Of a DNA stretch of 64,000 bases, positions 60,101 to 64,000 are shown in pieces. The DNA comes from Timema cristinae (Eukaryota > Arthropoda > Insecta > Phasmatodea > Timematidae). A program made the translations under genes and the position numbers. The stretch is taken from positions 125,308,132 through 125,372,131 of the forward strand of contig JBCFYV010000012.1 in the NCBI GenBank assembly GCA_039000515.1. The letters run 5' to 3'. The notes below the pieces were generated by a model that was not told the origin of the DNA, made no database searches, and worked only from the letters and a program-made list of their open reading frames with translations. How positions within the stretch are numbered: position 1 is the first letter of the stretch; each line of letters begins with the position of its first letter.

Positions 60101-63016
60101 TTATAATTTGTTCAAAAATATGTTTATTGTATCGAATGAAGTTTATGTAGTTTTCTTATTTGATATTGTCTTGATGCGTGCTTTGTTATGTTGGTAGCGC
60201 CAGAGTATCCAATTGACAGACACCTCCCTGGGGAAACAGAGTGTGCCCGGGGTGGGGCATTGGGTGCCCACCTCGGACTGGGTTCACTCCTGGAAGAGCA
60301 AACTCCCTCTGCAGACTATCATGAGGCTATTGCAAGTTCTCGTACCGCAGGTGGAGAAGATCTGTATCGACAAGTAAGTACATCTCCACCTTCAGTTCTT
60401 AGGGAGTTGACCTCGGTGACTCGCCTCAGGACCCCAAGTTCGTCAGTTCATACCTAGCCAAGGTCGACAAATTTATCTTGAGCTATAGATTCCCGTAGCA
60501 CAACTTCATTCTGAGGGGAAGTCCCGGGTCGATTGTGACAGGTAGAAGAACCTTGGAAGGTATGGGAGAATATATTTACCGGCAAAATTGGTAGGCCCTT
60601 TCTAGGGTTCTTTCATTCGAGTCGAGTATTTCTAAAGCTCCCTAGTTCGAGTATATTCATAATTATAAAATGTTAGAAAGTATATTAAAACACATGTTCT
60701 TAAAATATGAACAACACTCGTTTTTATAAAGAGTAAACCTGTGATGAGTAGTTGGTTGGTTATGGCCTATGGGGTTTCTGGGAATTGATCCCCCCCACCT
60801 CTTGTGTGTCTACAAAGAGAACAGCAAGTTACAACTTCAGTTATGTTTACATATTACCTCCCACGTTGAGTTTTCAGTAATACGGGGTAGTCTCTGTGTA
60901 ACTAGAGGTGTTTTCAGTAATCCGGGGTAGTCTCTGTGTAACTAGAGGTGTTTTCAGTAATCCGGGGTAGTCTCTGTGTAACTAGAGGTGTTTTCAGGGG
61001 CCTCACCGACGAGAGTGAGATCCTCAAATTCCTGCAACATGGGACATTGGTGGGTCTCCTGCCAGTCCCCACCCTATACTGATCCGCAAGTACCAAGCCA
61101 ACTGTGGGACCACCACTTGGTTCCGAACCTACATGTGGGGAGTGATCTACCTGAGGTGCGTACTCTCTCGTGTGGCTGTAGAGCTTGAACTAACCATCAT
61201 CTCCTCCCCTCACCTGCACACTTGCTGATATCTGTTCCTCCCCTCTCTTGCTTCCTCGTGTATCCTAATCCTGTTCCTCACTCCTACATCTGCACTTCAT
61301 GTTATTTATTTGATAATCCTAACATTATATATCGTTTTAAAAATGTGGTGGCCCAATGGCGGGATAATTTTATAATAAAGGAAATTGATAAAAACTAAAG
61401 AAAAAGGAAAAATAAACTACTAAGAATAAGAATAAATTTGATGAAGAAAGCCCACCTGGGGAAAGAGGAAAGATGTGGGAAGAATCCAATGCACAAAGGT
61501 GACATCTTCTTCCTTTCTTCTGTCTTCTATAGTAGAAGTAGTCACACACACATTTTAACACAAATATAATAATATTTCGGCATTGTTGCCTTTATCAAAC
61601 ACAAAGAAGAAGAGAGTACAAATGACACAAACAATGGATTACTCCATTTTGAATTTTAAAAGAAACTTCTAGATGATGATGATAATAATAATTAATAATA
61701 ATAGATAATAAAATAATGATAGTAAAAATGATATTTTTAAAAATAGTAATAATAATAATGTTAATTTGAAAAATAATAATATTATAGAAATAAACTATCT
61801 TCTGTTGAGGCCTGGTGGTAATCTTGATTTGGTGATCCATTGGTGGGCCAGTTCCCCTGTCTAAGTTGAGAACTGTTGCACTGTTTGGGAAATGCTCTTA
61901 ATATTTTGGTGGTGTAGCAGGTTTGAAAGTCCTGGTTGTGGGTACTAGCATGGATGGGTACAGGCTTGTCCGGATCTTTGTGGTTTGTGTCAAAGCGATG
62001 ATTGTTCATTCGCTGTCTGAGAGAACCTGTAGTGAGGCCTATATATTCTGCATCACACGATTTGCACTGTAGTTGATATTAGTTTATTTTTCCTTTTTCT
62101 TTAGTTTTATCAATTTCCTTTATTATAAAATTATATATCTTTTGAAACTTTCTAACTTTTTTATTATAATTTTACTCTTAATCAATTAAATTTAAAATAA
62201 GATTGCATCGGTAGGGACACCAAAATATTGTGAGATGTGTTTCTTCAAACTTTTACTTAACACATCAAAACCAATATTAGAATATTTTTAAAATTAATTG
62301 TAGCATTCATTGAATGTGCTATACATATGCGAAATTTAATTAAAATGTTTACTTGACATTATATAAACAATAAATGGTAAATTATGATGATTTTAATGAG
62401 AATTAACAATATTCAAACTTTACACATTTTTATTTTTTAGCAGACAACATTGGTTTTTTTCTGAAATTGGCCAAAAAATAGTACCAACTGTACCATTATA
62501 ATTTTCTTCTCAATATTTCTATAACAAATTAAAGTTTTTCATTCCAGAAAAAGATATTTTCCTCTGCTATGGACCATTGTTAAAGAAGATGTGTTATTCT
62601 TTAAATTGAAAAATGACACCTGTACGCAGGAATCGAACCTGGGACTCTTGGCTTGGTACGCCAATGCTCCCACCACTGAGCTATCCAGGAATCGTGCCGT
62701 GCCCAGGGTCATTCTTCGCTCATATTTTAAGGCAGTCTGTGATGGTCATGTGTTTATCTGGTTGTTATGAAAGTCAAATTGTGACCAAAGGCAAATATTT
62801 AAAATTTAACCATAAGATTTCTATCCGAATTATTGTACCACTTACTTTCCATTTTTAGCCTAGAGATATATTTTATTCACCACAAATCATGGTATCGCCG
62901 CATCGGATATGAAACTTGACGGGTTGGTTCAAAGTATGTTTGGTTTGTTAAAGAAACGTTGACCGCCAATCTGGTATGACACTGATGTCAAACTGTTCGA
63001 GATCCAGAGGGTGTGA
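42036..63016 (+). CDS. HID1: HID1 ortholog, complete gene model of 17 exons
   Basis: Ortholog of HID1 (worm hid-1; Dymeclin/Hid-1 family). In worm and mammals it is a peripheral, N-myristoylated protein of the trans-Golgi network, needed for dense-core vesicle formation and neuropeptide sorting. I assembled 17 exons from GT/AG borders, codon phase and strong similarity to the animal family. They total about 834 codons, against roughly 790 in human. Gly2 of [13 protein letters not shown] is kept for myristoylation. No signal peptide or membrane segment is expected. Residues 1-600 and 700-834 are highly conserved; about 560-700 is a variable Ser/Thr/Pro-rich linker. An in-frame TAA lies 9 bases before the ATG. 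Exons 16 and 17 each lack one C relative to the conserved frame. Introns carry many mobile elements. Confidence 0.95.
43018..43231 (+). CDS. HID1: HID1 exon 2 (residues 23-93)
   Basis: Acceptor TTGTTTAG. Encodes [39 protein letters not shown] and [10 protein letters not shown], among the most conserved HID1 blocks. The donor ACAG|GTAGGA leaves phase 1, matching exon 3. The last 43 bases and the donor are copied downstream (repeat at 43190-43590). Reading on past this donor meets TGA at 43345. Confidence 0.95.
43190..43590. repeat. Tandem repeat built from the exon 2 donor region
   Basis: Units of 59 bp (GCTGTGGACAACAGTTGCCG, then CACCCACCACGAGCAACAGA, then CAGGTAGGAGAGCAACCAG) alternate with a shortened 36-bp unit. 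The first 59-bp unit spans the real exon 2/intron 2 border. Full copies repeat the donor, giving ACAG|GTAGG at 43232, 43327, 43386, 43445 and 43540. Confidence 0.95.
43595..44700. other. HID1 intron 2 remainder
   Basis: A perfect-looking hairpin with 31-bp arms lies at 44369-44399 and 44430-44460 (TATGAGACAAGACTTGG pairing with CCGAGTCTTATCTCATA). An 83-codon frame at 43794-44045 is unrecognised. The rest is AT-rich. Confidence 0.55.
44703..44860 (+). CDS. HID1: HID1 exon 3 (residues 94-146)
   Basis: Acceptor TTGTTTCAG. Encodes [20 protein letters not shown] and [10 protein letters not shown], then the acidic QSQEDEEEQ and [10 protein letters not shown]. Donor GTGAGT, phase 0. Joined in phase to exon 2 to give a Val codon. 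Confidence 0.95.
45012..45225 (-). mobile_element. SINE-A copy in HID1 intron 3
   Basis: Reversed tail GTGTCTTACTACCCCTTTGG and GTTATACACCC, body AACCATTTAGGGAAAACTAC, reversed B box AAGATCGAACCCTGATCTCC, and head to about 45225. Confidence 0.8.
45437..45490 (+). CDS. HID1: HID1 exon 4 (residues 147-164)
   Basis: An 18-codon exon with acceptor CTTTCCAG, encoding [18 protein letters not shown]. The block LLFCPDFTV is conserved in HID1. Donor GTAAGT, phase 0. Confidence 0.93.
45491..46975. other. HID1 intron 4, first part
   Basis: At 45655-45745 is a reversed tRNA-like block (GTTGGGTTTGAACCCATGAA), likely SINE debris. At 46084-46097 GAAGCTTCGAGAAG has the spacing of a heat-shock element, and at 46262-46284 TCACGTG and TGACGTCA occur close together. 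Nothing coding. Confidence 0.45.
46980..47680 (+). pseudogene. hAT transposase C-terminal remnant in HID1 intron 4
   Basis: The conserved hAT end block [18 protein letters not shown] is at about 47230-47290, followed by a stop and degenerate [14 protein letters not shown] hydrophilic segment precedes it ([20 protein letters not shown] near 47040). GGGGGGGCCCAGTTAAAGAA, then AGTTACACCACTG to 47674 looks like its 3' terminal repeat. The 5' terminus was not found. It lies in the same orientation as HID1. Confidence 0.7.
48104..48272 (+). CDS. HID1: HID1 exon 5 (residues 165-220)
   Basis: Acceptor TGTTGGCAG|GAC. Encodes [20 protein letters not shown], then [20 protein letters not shown], strongly conserved. 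Donor GTCG|GTAAGT, phase 1. An open frame reaches back to 48026 but has no HID1 similarity, so the exon begins here. Confidence 0.95.
48315..48475 (-). mobile_element. Penelope-like fragment P1 (HID1 intron 5)
   Basis: Shares, in the same orientation, AGTCACACACACATCTAAACA, CACAAATATTGTAATATTTT and GGCAATGTTGCCTTTATCAA with 61530-61640, next to a Penelope-like GIY-YIG domain. It is classed by that linkage only. Confidence 0.5.
48671..48915 (+). CDS. HID1: HID1 exon 6 (residues 221-302)
   Basis: Acceptor TGCACAG. Encodes [39 protein letters not shown] and [12 protein letters not shown], typical of HID1. Donor GAAGAG|GTGACT, phase 0. The C-terminal part (SSLLADGEE) is in the family's variable loop. 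Confidence 0.95.
49034..49290 (+). mobile_element. SINE-A, near full-length copy in HID1 intron 6
   Basis: Head CTTCGGTGGCTGCATGGTTT and AAGGTTTCACTCTCGCAATA, ACCGATGACGGGGAGATCAG, B box GGTTTGAATCC, body TTCTAAGTGCTTTCCCACTC, tail GCGTATAACCCGTATAGGTT and GTAAGACGCAGTGC. This is one of the best copies for defining the family. Confidence 0.9.
49536..49799 (+). mobile_element. SINE-B, full length with 13-bp target duplication
   Basis: Target duplication ACATGTCACATAA is perfect at 49523-49535 and 49800-49812. It begins GGTGACCTGGCGGTCTAGGG (A-box-like), with B box GGGTTCAATCC, GTGGTTCGGATTCCACGTTA, tail GCGTATAGCCCGAACGGGTG and (AAT)n. Same family as 29295-29569. Confidence 0.95.
50562..50665 (+). 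repeat. Dispersed hairpin repeat Z, copy 3
   Basis: AACCTTACCTTATTCCACTA, TATAGTATAGGACCATAGTG and CATCAAGGTAAGGCTGTTAC. The outer halves (CCTTACCTT and AAGGTAAGG) are inverted. Matches 18475-18585 and, less well, 19178-19275. Confidence 0.7.
50747..51060 (-). mobile_element. Fold-back fragment with hammerhead-like core (Penelope/retrozyme-like)
   Basis: Arms 50747-50803 and 50877-50938 are inverted copies (CAGGAGGGATAGCCAGCACC against GGTGCTGGCTGTCCCTCCTG). The 73-base loop, on the minus strand, contains CTGATGA (50870-50864), a stem CTGTC-TGT-GACAG, then GAAA (50847-50844), the catalytic-core order of hammerhead ribozymes. Stems I and III are not evident. Sequence from 51015 matches the Penelope-linked stretch at 61499-61560. 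Confidence 0.5.
51300..51497 (+). CDS. HID1: HID1 exon 7 (residues 303-368)
   Basis: Acceptor TTGTTGCAG. Encodes [40 protein letters not shown] and [14 protein letters not shown], nearly identical to other animals. Donor AAG|GTGAGC, phase 0. Confidence 0.97.
52022..52112 (+). CDS. HID1: HID1 exon 8 (residues 369-398)
   Basis: Acceptor GTATTACAG. Encodes [20 protein letters not shown] and [10 protein letters not shown]. Donor CAAT|GTAAGT, phase 1, completed to Ser by exon 9. Confidence 0.96.
52113..52895. other. HID1 intron 8, first part
   Basis: AT-rich. A small hairpin near 52705-52742 pairs CTTCAAGAA with TTCTTGAAG. Nothing else recognised. Confidence 0.5.
52897..53700 (-). mobile_element. 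RTE-like LINE 3' tail, internally expanded
   Basis: On the minus strand, 53690-53580 encodes degenerate [18 protein letters not shown], the RTE C-terminal block. A ~43-48-bp unit (GTAACATCCTCTCTCTCTTC and CTCCACAATGACCCAGTCTG) then repeats about 13 times. The element ends CGGCCAGTGGCTGGAAACTG and (ATG)n at 52904-52920, the same ending as at 8168. The 197-codon open frame across the array is repetitive and not a gene. Confidence 0.75.
54172..54417 (+). mobile_element. SINE-A copy in HID1 intron 8
   Basis: CTTCGGTGGCCGCACGGACT, AGATGGAGAGATCGTGGTTT and GATCCCAGTCAGG, TCCTAAATGGTTTTCCACTC, GTGTATAACCTGTATGGGTA and GTAGGACCCGGTGC. It ends about 90 bases before exon 9. Confidence 0.88.
54509..54634 (+). 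CDS. HID1: HID1 exon 9 (residues 399-440)
   Basis: Acceptor GTTTGTAG. Encodes [20 protein letters not shown], then [20 protein letters not shown]. The stretch [12 protein letters not shown] is hydrophobic and conserved but lies inside a soluble helical-repeat-like protein. Donor ACAG|GTAAAG, phase 1. Confidence 0.97.
54841..54945 (+). CDS. HID1: HID1 exon 10 (residues 441-475)
   Basis: Acceptor TTGTTCCAG. Encodes [20 protein letters not shown], then [15 protein letters not shown]. Donor AATG|GTGAGT, phase 1. Confidence 0.97.
54955..55120 (+). mobile_element. SINE-A fragment just after exon 10
   Basis: GACTGATGATCTTGAGGTTC and AAATCCTGGTCGAG (B box GGTTCAAATCC), TTCCCTACATGCAAATAT, CACATTATCATAGTTTGTAC, decayed tail GTGTACAACCTAAACAA. 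The SINE head appears to begin within 10-20 bases of the exon 10 donor. Confidence 0.75.
55121..56325. other. HID1 intron 10, remainder
   Basis: GTCACGTGAC occurs at 55178-55187. A 19-bp tandem repeat (ACCCTCCCCTCCCACCTGT, about six copies) lies at 55758-55853. Repeated GAATC and TTCGA words at 55490-55560 look like hAT debris. No coding sequence. Confidence 0.55.
56327..56491 (+). CDS. HID1: HID1 exon 11 (residues 476-530)
   Basis: Acceptor TGTCGCAG. Encodes [40 protein letters not shown] and [14 protein letters not shown]. Donor GATG|GTAGCG, phase 1. Confidence 0.97.
56570..56740. repeat. Fold-back pair of RTE-tail sequences in HID1 intron 11
   Basis: CCATTCTGTGGCCGGGTCAG and TTTAGTAAAATGCTTCCATC (56590-56630) recur inverted at 56680-56730. 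The left arm follows an (AAT)n stretch and resembles the LINE ending at 8178-8215 (CCAGCCACTGGCCGGGTCTG). The right arm ends 36 bases before the exon 12 acceptor. Confidence 0.75.
56776..57009 (+). CDS. HID1: HID1 exon 12 (residues 531-608)
   Basis: Acceptor TTCCCGCAG. Encodes [20 protein letters not shown] and NLPSDYGTI, then a less conserved basic stretch and [20 protein letters not shown], a HID1 signature. Donor CCAG|GTAACA, phase 1. Confidence 0.96.
57386..57567 (+). CDS. HID1: HID1 exon 13 (residues 609-669)
   Basis: Acceptor GTGTGCAG. It begins GIDKMTEKE, matching the family after the PAEPGTL block, then enters the variable Ser/Thr/Pro-rich linker. Donor AGTG|GTAGGA, phase 0. Only the first ten residues are supported by conservation; the rest by frame and borders. 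Confidence 0.88.
57740..57934 (-). mobile_element. SINE-A copy, split by a Harbinger MITE
   Basis: Reversed tail GCGTCTAATTACTCGTTTGG and GTTATACACAG, TTCTAAAGGAAG, GACCAGGATTTGAGTCCAGA (degenerate B box), CTCTCCGTCATCGGCAGTCC, and ACGCCTTA at the junction. The tRNA-like head resumes at 58318 (TTAGAGCATTCAACCACTG). Confidence 0.85.
57935..58317 (+). mobile_element. Non-autonomous PIF/Harbinger element
   Basis: It begins GGCCTCATTTAGAC and ends TCTGAAAGAGGCC. It is flanked by the 3-bp duplication TTA (57932-57934 and 58318-58320), as for PIF/Harbinger. An internal frame at about 58075-58150 reads [20 protein letters not shown], resembling the RRRWWVHP start of Harbinger transposases. It is therefore an internally deleted copy. 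It sits in the tRNA-like head of a SINE-A. Confidence 0.8.
58433..58531 (+). CDS. HID1: HID1 exon 14 (residues 670-702)
   Basis: A 33-codon Ser-rich exon, acceptor TTTGTTGCAG, donor CCCAG|GTAACA, phase 0. It codes for part of the variable linker ([20 protein letters not shown]). Support comes from perfect borders, matching phases on both sides and an open frame, with little sequence conservation. Confidence 0.75.
58560..58880 (-). pseudogene. Possible LINE fragment in HID1 intron 14
   Basis: On the minus strand, [20 protein letters not shown] and NVDLSKDGT are reminiscent of the post-catalytic 'LQ..LNDL...GL.INLSKTK' region of reverse transcriptases. The match is short and no catalytic box was found. 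Confidence 0.3.
58968..59330 (+). repeat. Dispersed repeat C, copy 2
   Basis: GGTATTTAGCGTGCATTTTC, TGAACCAACTGATTATATCA, later a reversed tRNA-like block (CTGGGTTTAAACTCAGGAAC and GACGGCCACTTTACCCCAAG). Related to 2706-2915. Confidence 0.5.
59335..60195. other. HID1 intron 14, remainder
   Basis: A tRNA-like reversed block near 59600 (TTGGGACTCGAACAGTAGCC) may be further SINE debris. No coding sequence recognised. Confidence 0.45.
60198..60373 (+). CDS. HID1: HID1 exon 15 (residues 703-760)
   Basis: Starts after TTGGTAG; a second AG six bases on (CGCCAG) would also keep phase 0, so two residues are uncertain. Encodes [20 protein letters not shown], then [18 protein letters not shown], the conserved start of the C-terminal region. 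Donor ACAA|GTAAGT, phase 2. Confidence 0.93.
60871..60997. repeat. 40-bp tandem repeat carrying the exon 16 acceptor
   Basis: Three full copies of TTTTCAGTAATCCGGGGTAG and TCTCTGTGTAACTAGAGGTG, ending in a fourth TTTTCAG that is the real acceptor. AG acceptors therefore occur at 60877, 60917, 60957 and 60997. The first three are followed by a stop in phase (AATAATCCGGGGTAG or AATAATACGGGGTAG). Confidence 0.95.
60998..61155 (+). CDS. HID1: HID1 exon 16 (residues 761-813), one base short
   Basis: Encodes [20 protein letters not shown] and LPVP. The frame then shifts at the C run 61067-61070, which has four C where the family frame needs five. After the shift the conserved protein continues as [25 protein letters not shown]. 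The length is 158 where phases on both sides need 159. Donor TGAG|GTGCGT. Confidence 0.93.
61425..61780 (-). mobile_element. Penelope-like 3' region
   Basis: Downstream, on the minus strand, of the GIY-YIG frame. Contains TTTGATAAAGGCAACAATGC and CGAAATATT (61605-61575), a hairpin GGCA-ACAA-TGCC followed by GAAA. This resembles a hammerhead core in which CTGATGA has decayed to TTGATAA. Related stretches occur at 48315-48475 and 51015-51060. Confidence 0.55.
61782..62080 (-). pseudogene. Penelope-like element, GIY-YIG endonuclease end
   Basis: The minus-strand frame reads [20 protein letters not shown], then [12 protein letters not shown], the GIY-YIG endonuclease that ends Penelope-like retroelement proteins (CxxCxxxYIGxTxxxLxxRxxxH). 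It continues through [20 protein letters not shown] and [12 protein letters not shown] to a stop near 61785. The reverse transcriptase part is absent, so this is a truncated copy inside HID1 intron 16, antisense to the gene. Confidence 0.85.
62612..62702 (-). other. tRNA-like sequence (tRNA pseudogene or SINE head)
   Basis: On the minus strand: TAGCTCAGTGGTGGGAGC (A box), a good anticodon arm TTGGC-GTACCAA-GCCAA and B box GGTTCGATTCC. The acceptor-stem halves do not pair, so it is not a working tRNA gene. Confidence 0.6.
62954..63016 (+). CDS. HID1: HID1 exon 17 (residues 814 to stop), one base short
   Basis: Acceptor TTGTTAAAG|A completes Arg with exon 16. Encodes NVD, then a one-base deficit at GACCGCC (61-67 of 62900s; the family frame needs GACCCGCC), then [15 protein letters not shown] and TGA at 63014-63016. 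The length is 63 where 64 is needed. The final residues are the conserved HID1 C-terminus. The acceptor has a weak pyrimidine tract. Confidence 0.9.
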
Positions 63017-63535
63017 AGTGGATCGTTGGGACATCTTCAGGGGCAATCTCACCACGGATTATCAACTTATCTGCTATCAATATCCATATAATATAACATG
63101 TTTGACAATGAAGAGACTATATGATTAAACAATAATGGAAAGATAAACTAATCAAGTTAAAATTGAATGAAGAAAGTCCATGTGACAACTTTCCTTTTTC
63201 TGGAAAGATTTGTGCTTTGGATAATTACCACCTTCCCCTCGCCCACCTCTCTTTCACTAGGTGGGCTTTCTTCACTCGATTAATTTATCTTTCATCCATA
63301 CTTTTTTTTCCCCCTGCGAGAATGCAAAATATATTTTAAAATGCAGTTATTTGTTTTGAAGGCTTTTACAAACAGATATTTAAAATTAACGTTTTCAGGA
63401 TTGGGCCGTGTTGAGCGAATAATAACTTCCGACGTTTTGGCTGTATTTACAACAACCACCATCTTGAATGAATTTGAGGTCAGGCTAGGTGTTACTTGTA
63501 ATCACCGGGATTGGGTCGAGTGTTCTTATTTTAGC
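63017..63535. other. HID1 3' untranslated region and flank
   Basis: ATTAAA at 63124-63129 is a possible weak poly(A) signal about 110 bases after the stop; there is no AATAAA close by. The remainder is not recognised. Confidence 0.4.
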
Positions 63536-63537
63536 TC

Positions 63538-63675
63538 CATGTCTTGCTACTCATTCGAGTTGTACGCTTATGTAATAATTACTTTAATATGATAAGGATG
63601 AGTACGGTTGAATTTATAAGAACTGTACTCACATTTGTGTGGAGAAAAGGGGAAACCATTTAGGAAAATGGTACA
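63538..63675 (-). mobile_element. SINE-A fragment
   Basis: Reversed tail ATGTCTTGCTACTCATTCGA and GTTGTACGC, then AAACCATTTAGGAAAATGGT. The tRNA-like head is missing. The last 325 bases of the window hold nothing else I recognise. Confidence 0.6.
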
Positions 63676-64000
63676 ATCGCATTGTCTTTGCAAGGATATC
63701 AACAAACAACTTGCAAACATACGCCAGATTCAAGGGAAGCTAACACTAAGGAAGATTCAAGGGAAGATAAAACTAAAGAAATATCGGAGTTTTCAAAACT
63801 ACATGGATTCAAGACTTATTTTTATTTTAAATACTGGTATGATGAATTTAATGAACTTTTCTTTTCTGTCATTATTATGAAATGATTATACTTGCCATGA
63901 TATTCTATGCACAGATTCCTATATAAAACAATCACCAACTTAACTAAAAGAAAAGTGGAGTCAATTTGACCAAAACTTGTGCGAGCAAACCCACTTTACT

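Larger units (their letters stand above)
61368..62133. repeat. Inverted repeat bracketing the Penelope-like fragment
   Basis: Arms 61368-61422 and 62070-62133 are inverted copies over about 55 bp: ATTTTATAATAAAGGAAATT and GATAAAAACTAAAGAAAAAG on the left, the complement on the right. The interior is about 650 bp. Confidence 0.85.

Noticed and set aside
62612..62702. Functional tRNA gene
   Set aside because: A and B boxes and an anticodon arm are present, but the acceptor stem does not pair.
42036..63016. HID1 as a pseudogene because of two frameshifts
   Set aside because: All 17 exons keep canonical GT/AG borders, matching phases and strong conservation, including sequence after each shift; two missing C's are more simply explained as consensus errors.

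Overview
This is a eukaryotic, visibly AT-rich window, most likely from an arthropod and probably an insect. I cannot fix the species. The evidence is split genes with GT-AG introns, tRNA-derived SINEs, RTE- and Jockey-like LINE remnants, a Helitron whose 3' end resembles insect Helitrons, and many hAT, PIF/Harbinger and piggyBac-like relics. I saw no prokaryotic genes, viruses, rRNA genes or functional tRNA genes.

The only host gene I recognise is a complete ortholog of HID1 (Dymeclin/Hid-1 family, trans-Golgi network, dense-core vesicle and neuropeptide sorting). It runs on the + strand from ATG 42036 to TGA 63016 in 17 exons, giving about 834 codons. Exons 16 and 17 each lack one C relative to the conserved frame, most simply assembly or consensus errors. 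The exon 2 donor and the exon 16 acceptor each lie inside a tandem repeat, so decoy copies of both splice sites exist.

From 1 to 42035 there is no intact gene. By region: 2.6-9.3 kb holds SINE pieces, a fold-back element whose one arm has grown to 18 copies of a 55-bp unit, a nested hAT MITE, a purine-rich minisatellite and a decayed RTE-like LINE. From 10.6 to 14.2 kb are three minisatellites, one carrying a CACGTG palindrome in each of 12 copies. From 14.5 to 21.4 kb are a ~0.7-kb repeat family, a hAT MITE with a perfect 8-bp target duplication, a piggyBac-like hairpin MITE with TTAA ends, a 60-bp tandem array and a ~325-bp palindrome. From 23.0 to 28.5 kb are a decayed hAT transposase of the GTF2IRD2-like type, another hAT MITE and an 18-bp array. 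At 29.3 kb is a SINE with 13-bp target duplications. From 32.4 to 35.25 kb is a broken Helitron. From 35.8 to 38.0 kb is a large inverted repeat. From 38.0 to 38.8 kb is a Jockey-like reverse transcriptase remnant. From 38.9 to 41.2 kb is a broken ZMYM-like hAT transposase gene containing a 100-N assembly gap.

The HID1 introns hold SINEs, a hAT remnant, Penelope-like pieces including a GIY-YIG domain, a hammerhead-like core in a hairpin loop, an RTE tail grown into a minisatellite, and a PIF/Harbinger MITE inserted inside a SINE. I found no convincing new multi-gene system. The most unusual signals are the splice-site minisatellites in HID1, the asymmetric fold-back array at 4 kb, and the nested insertions that allow relative dating.
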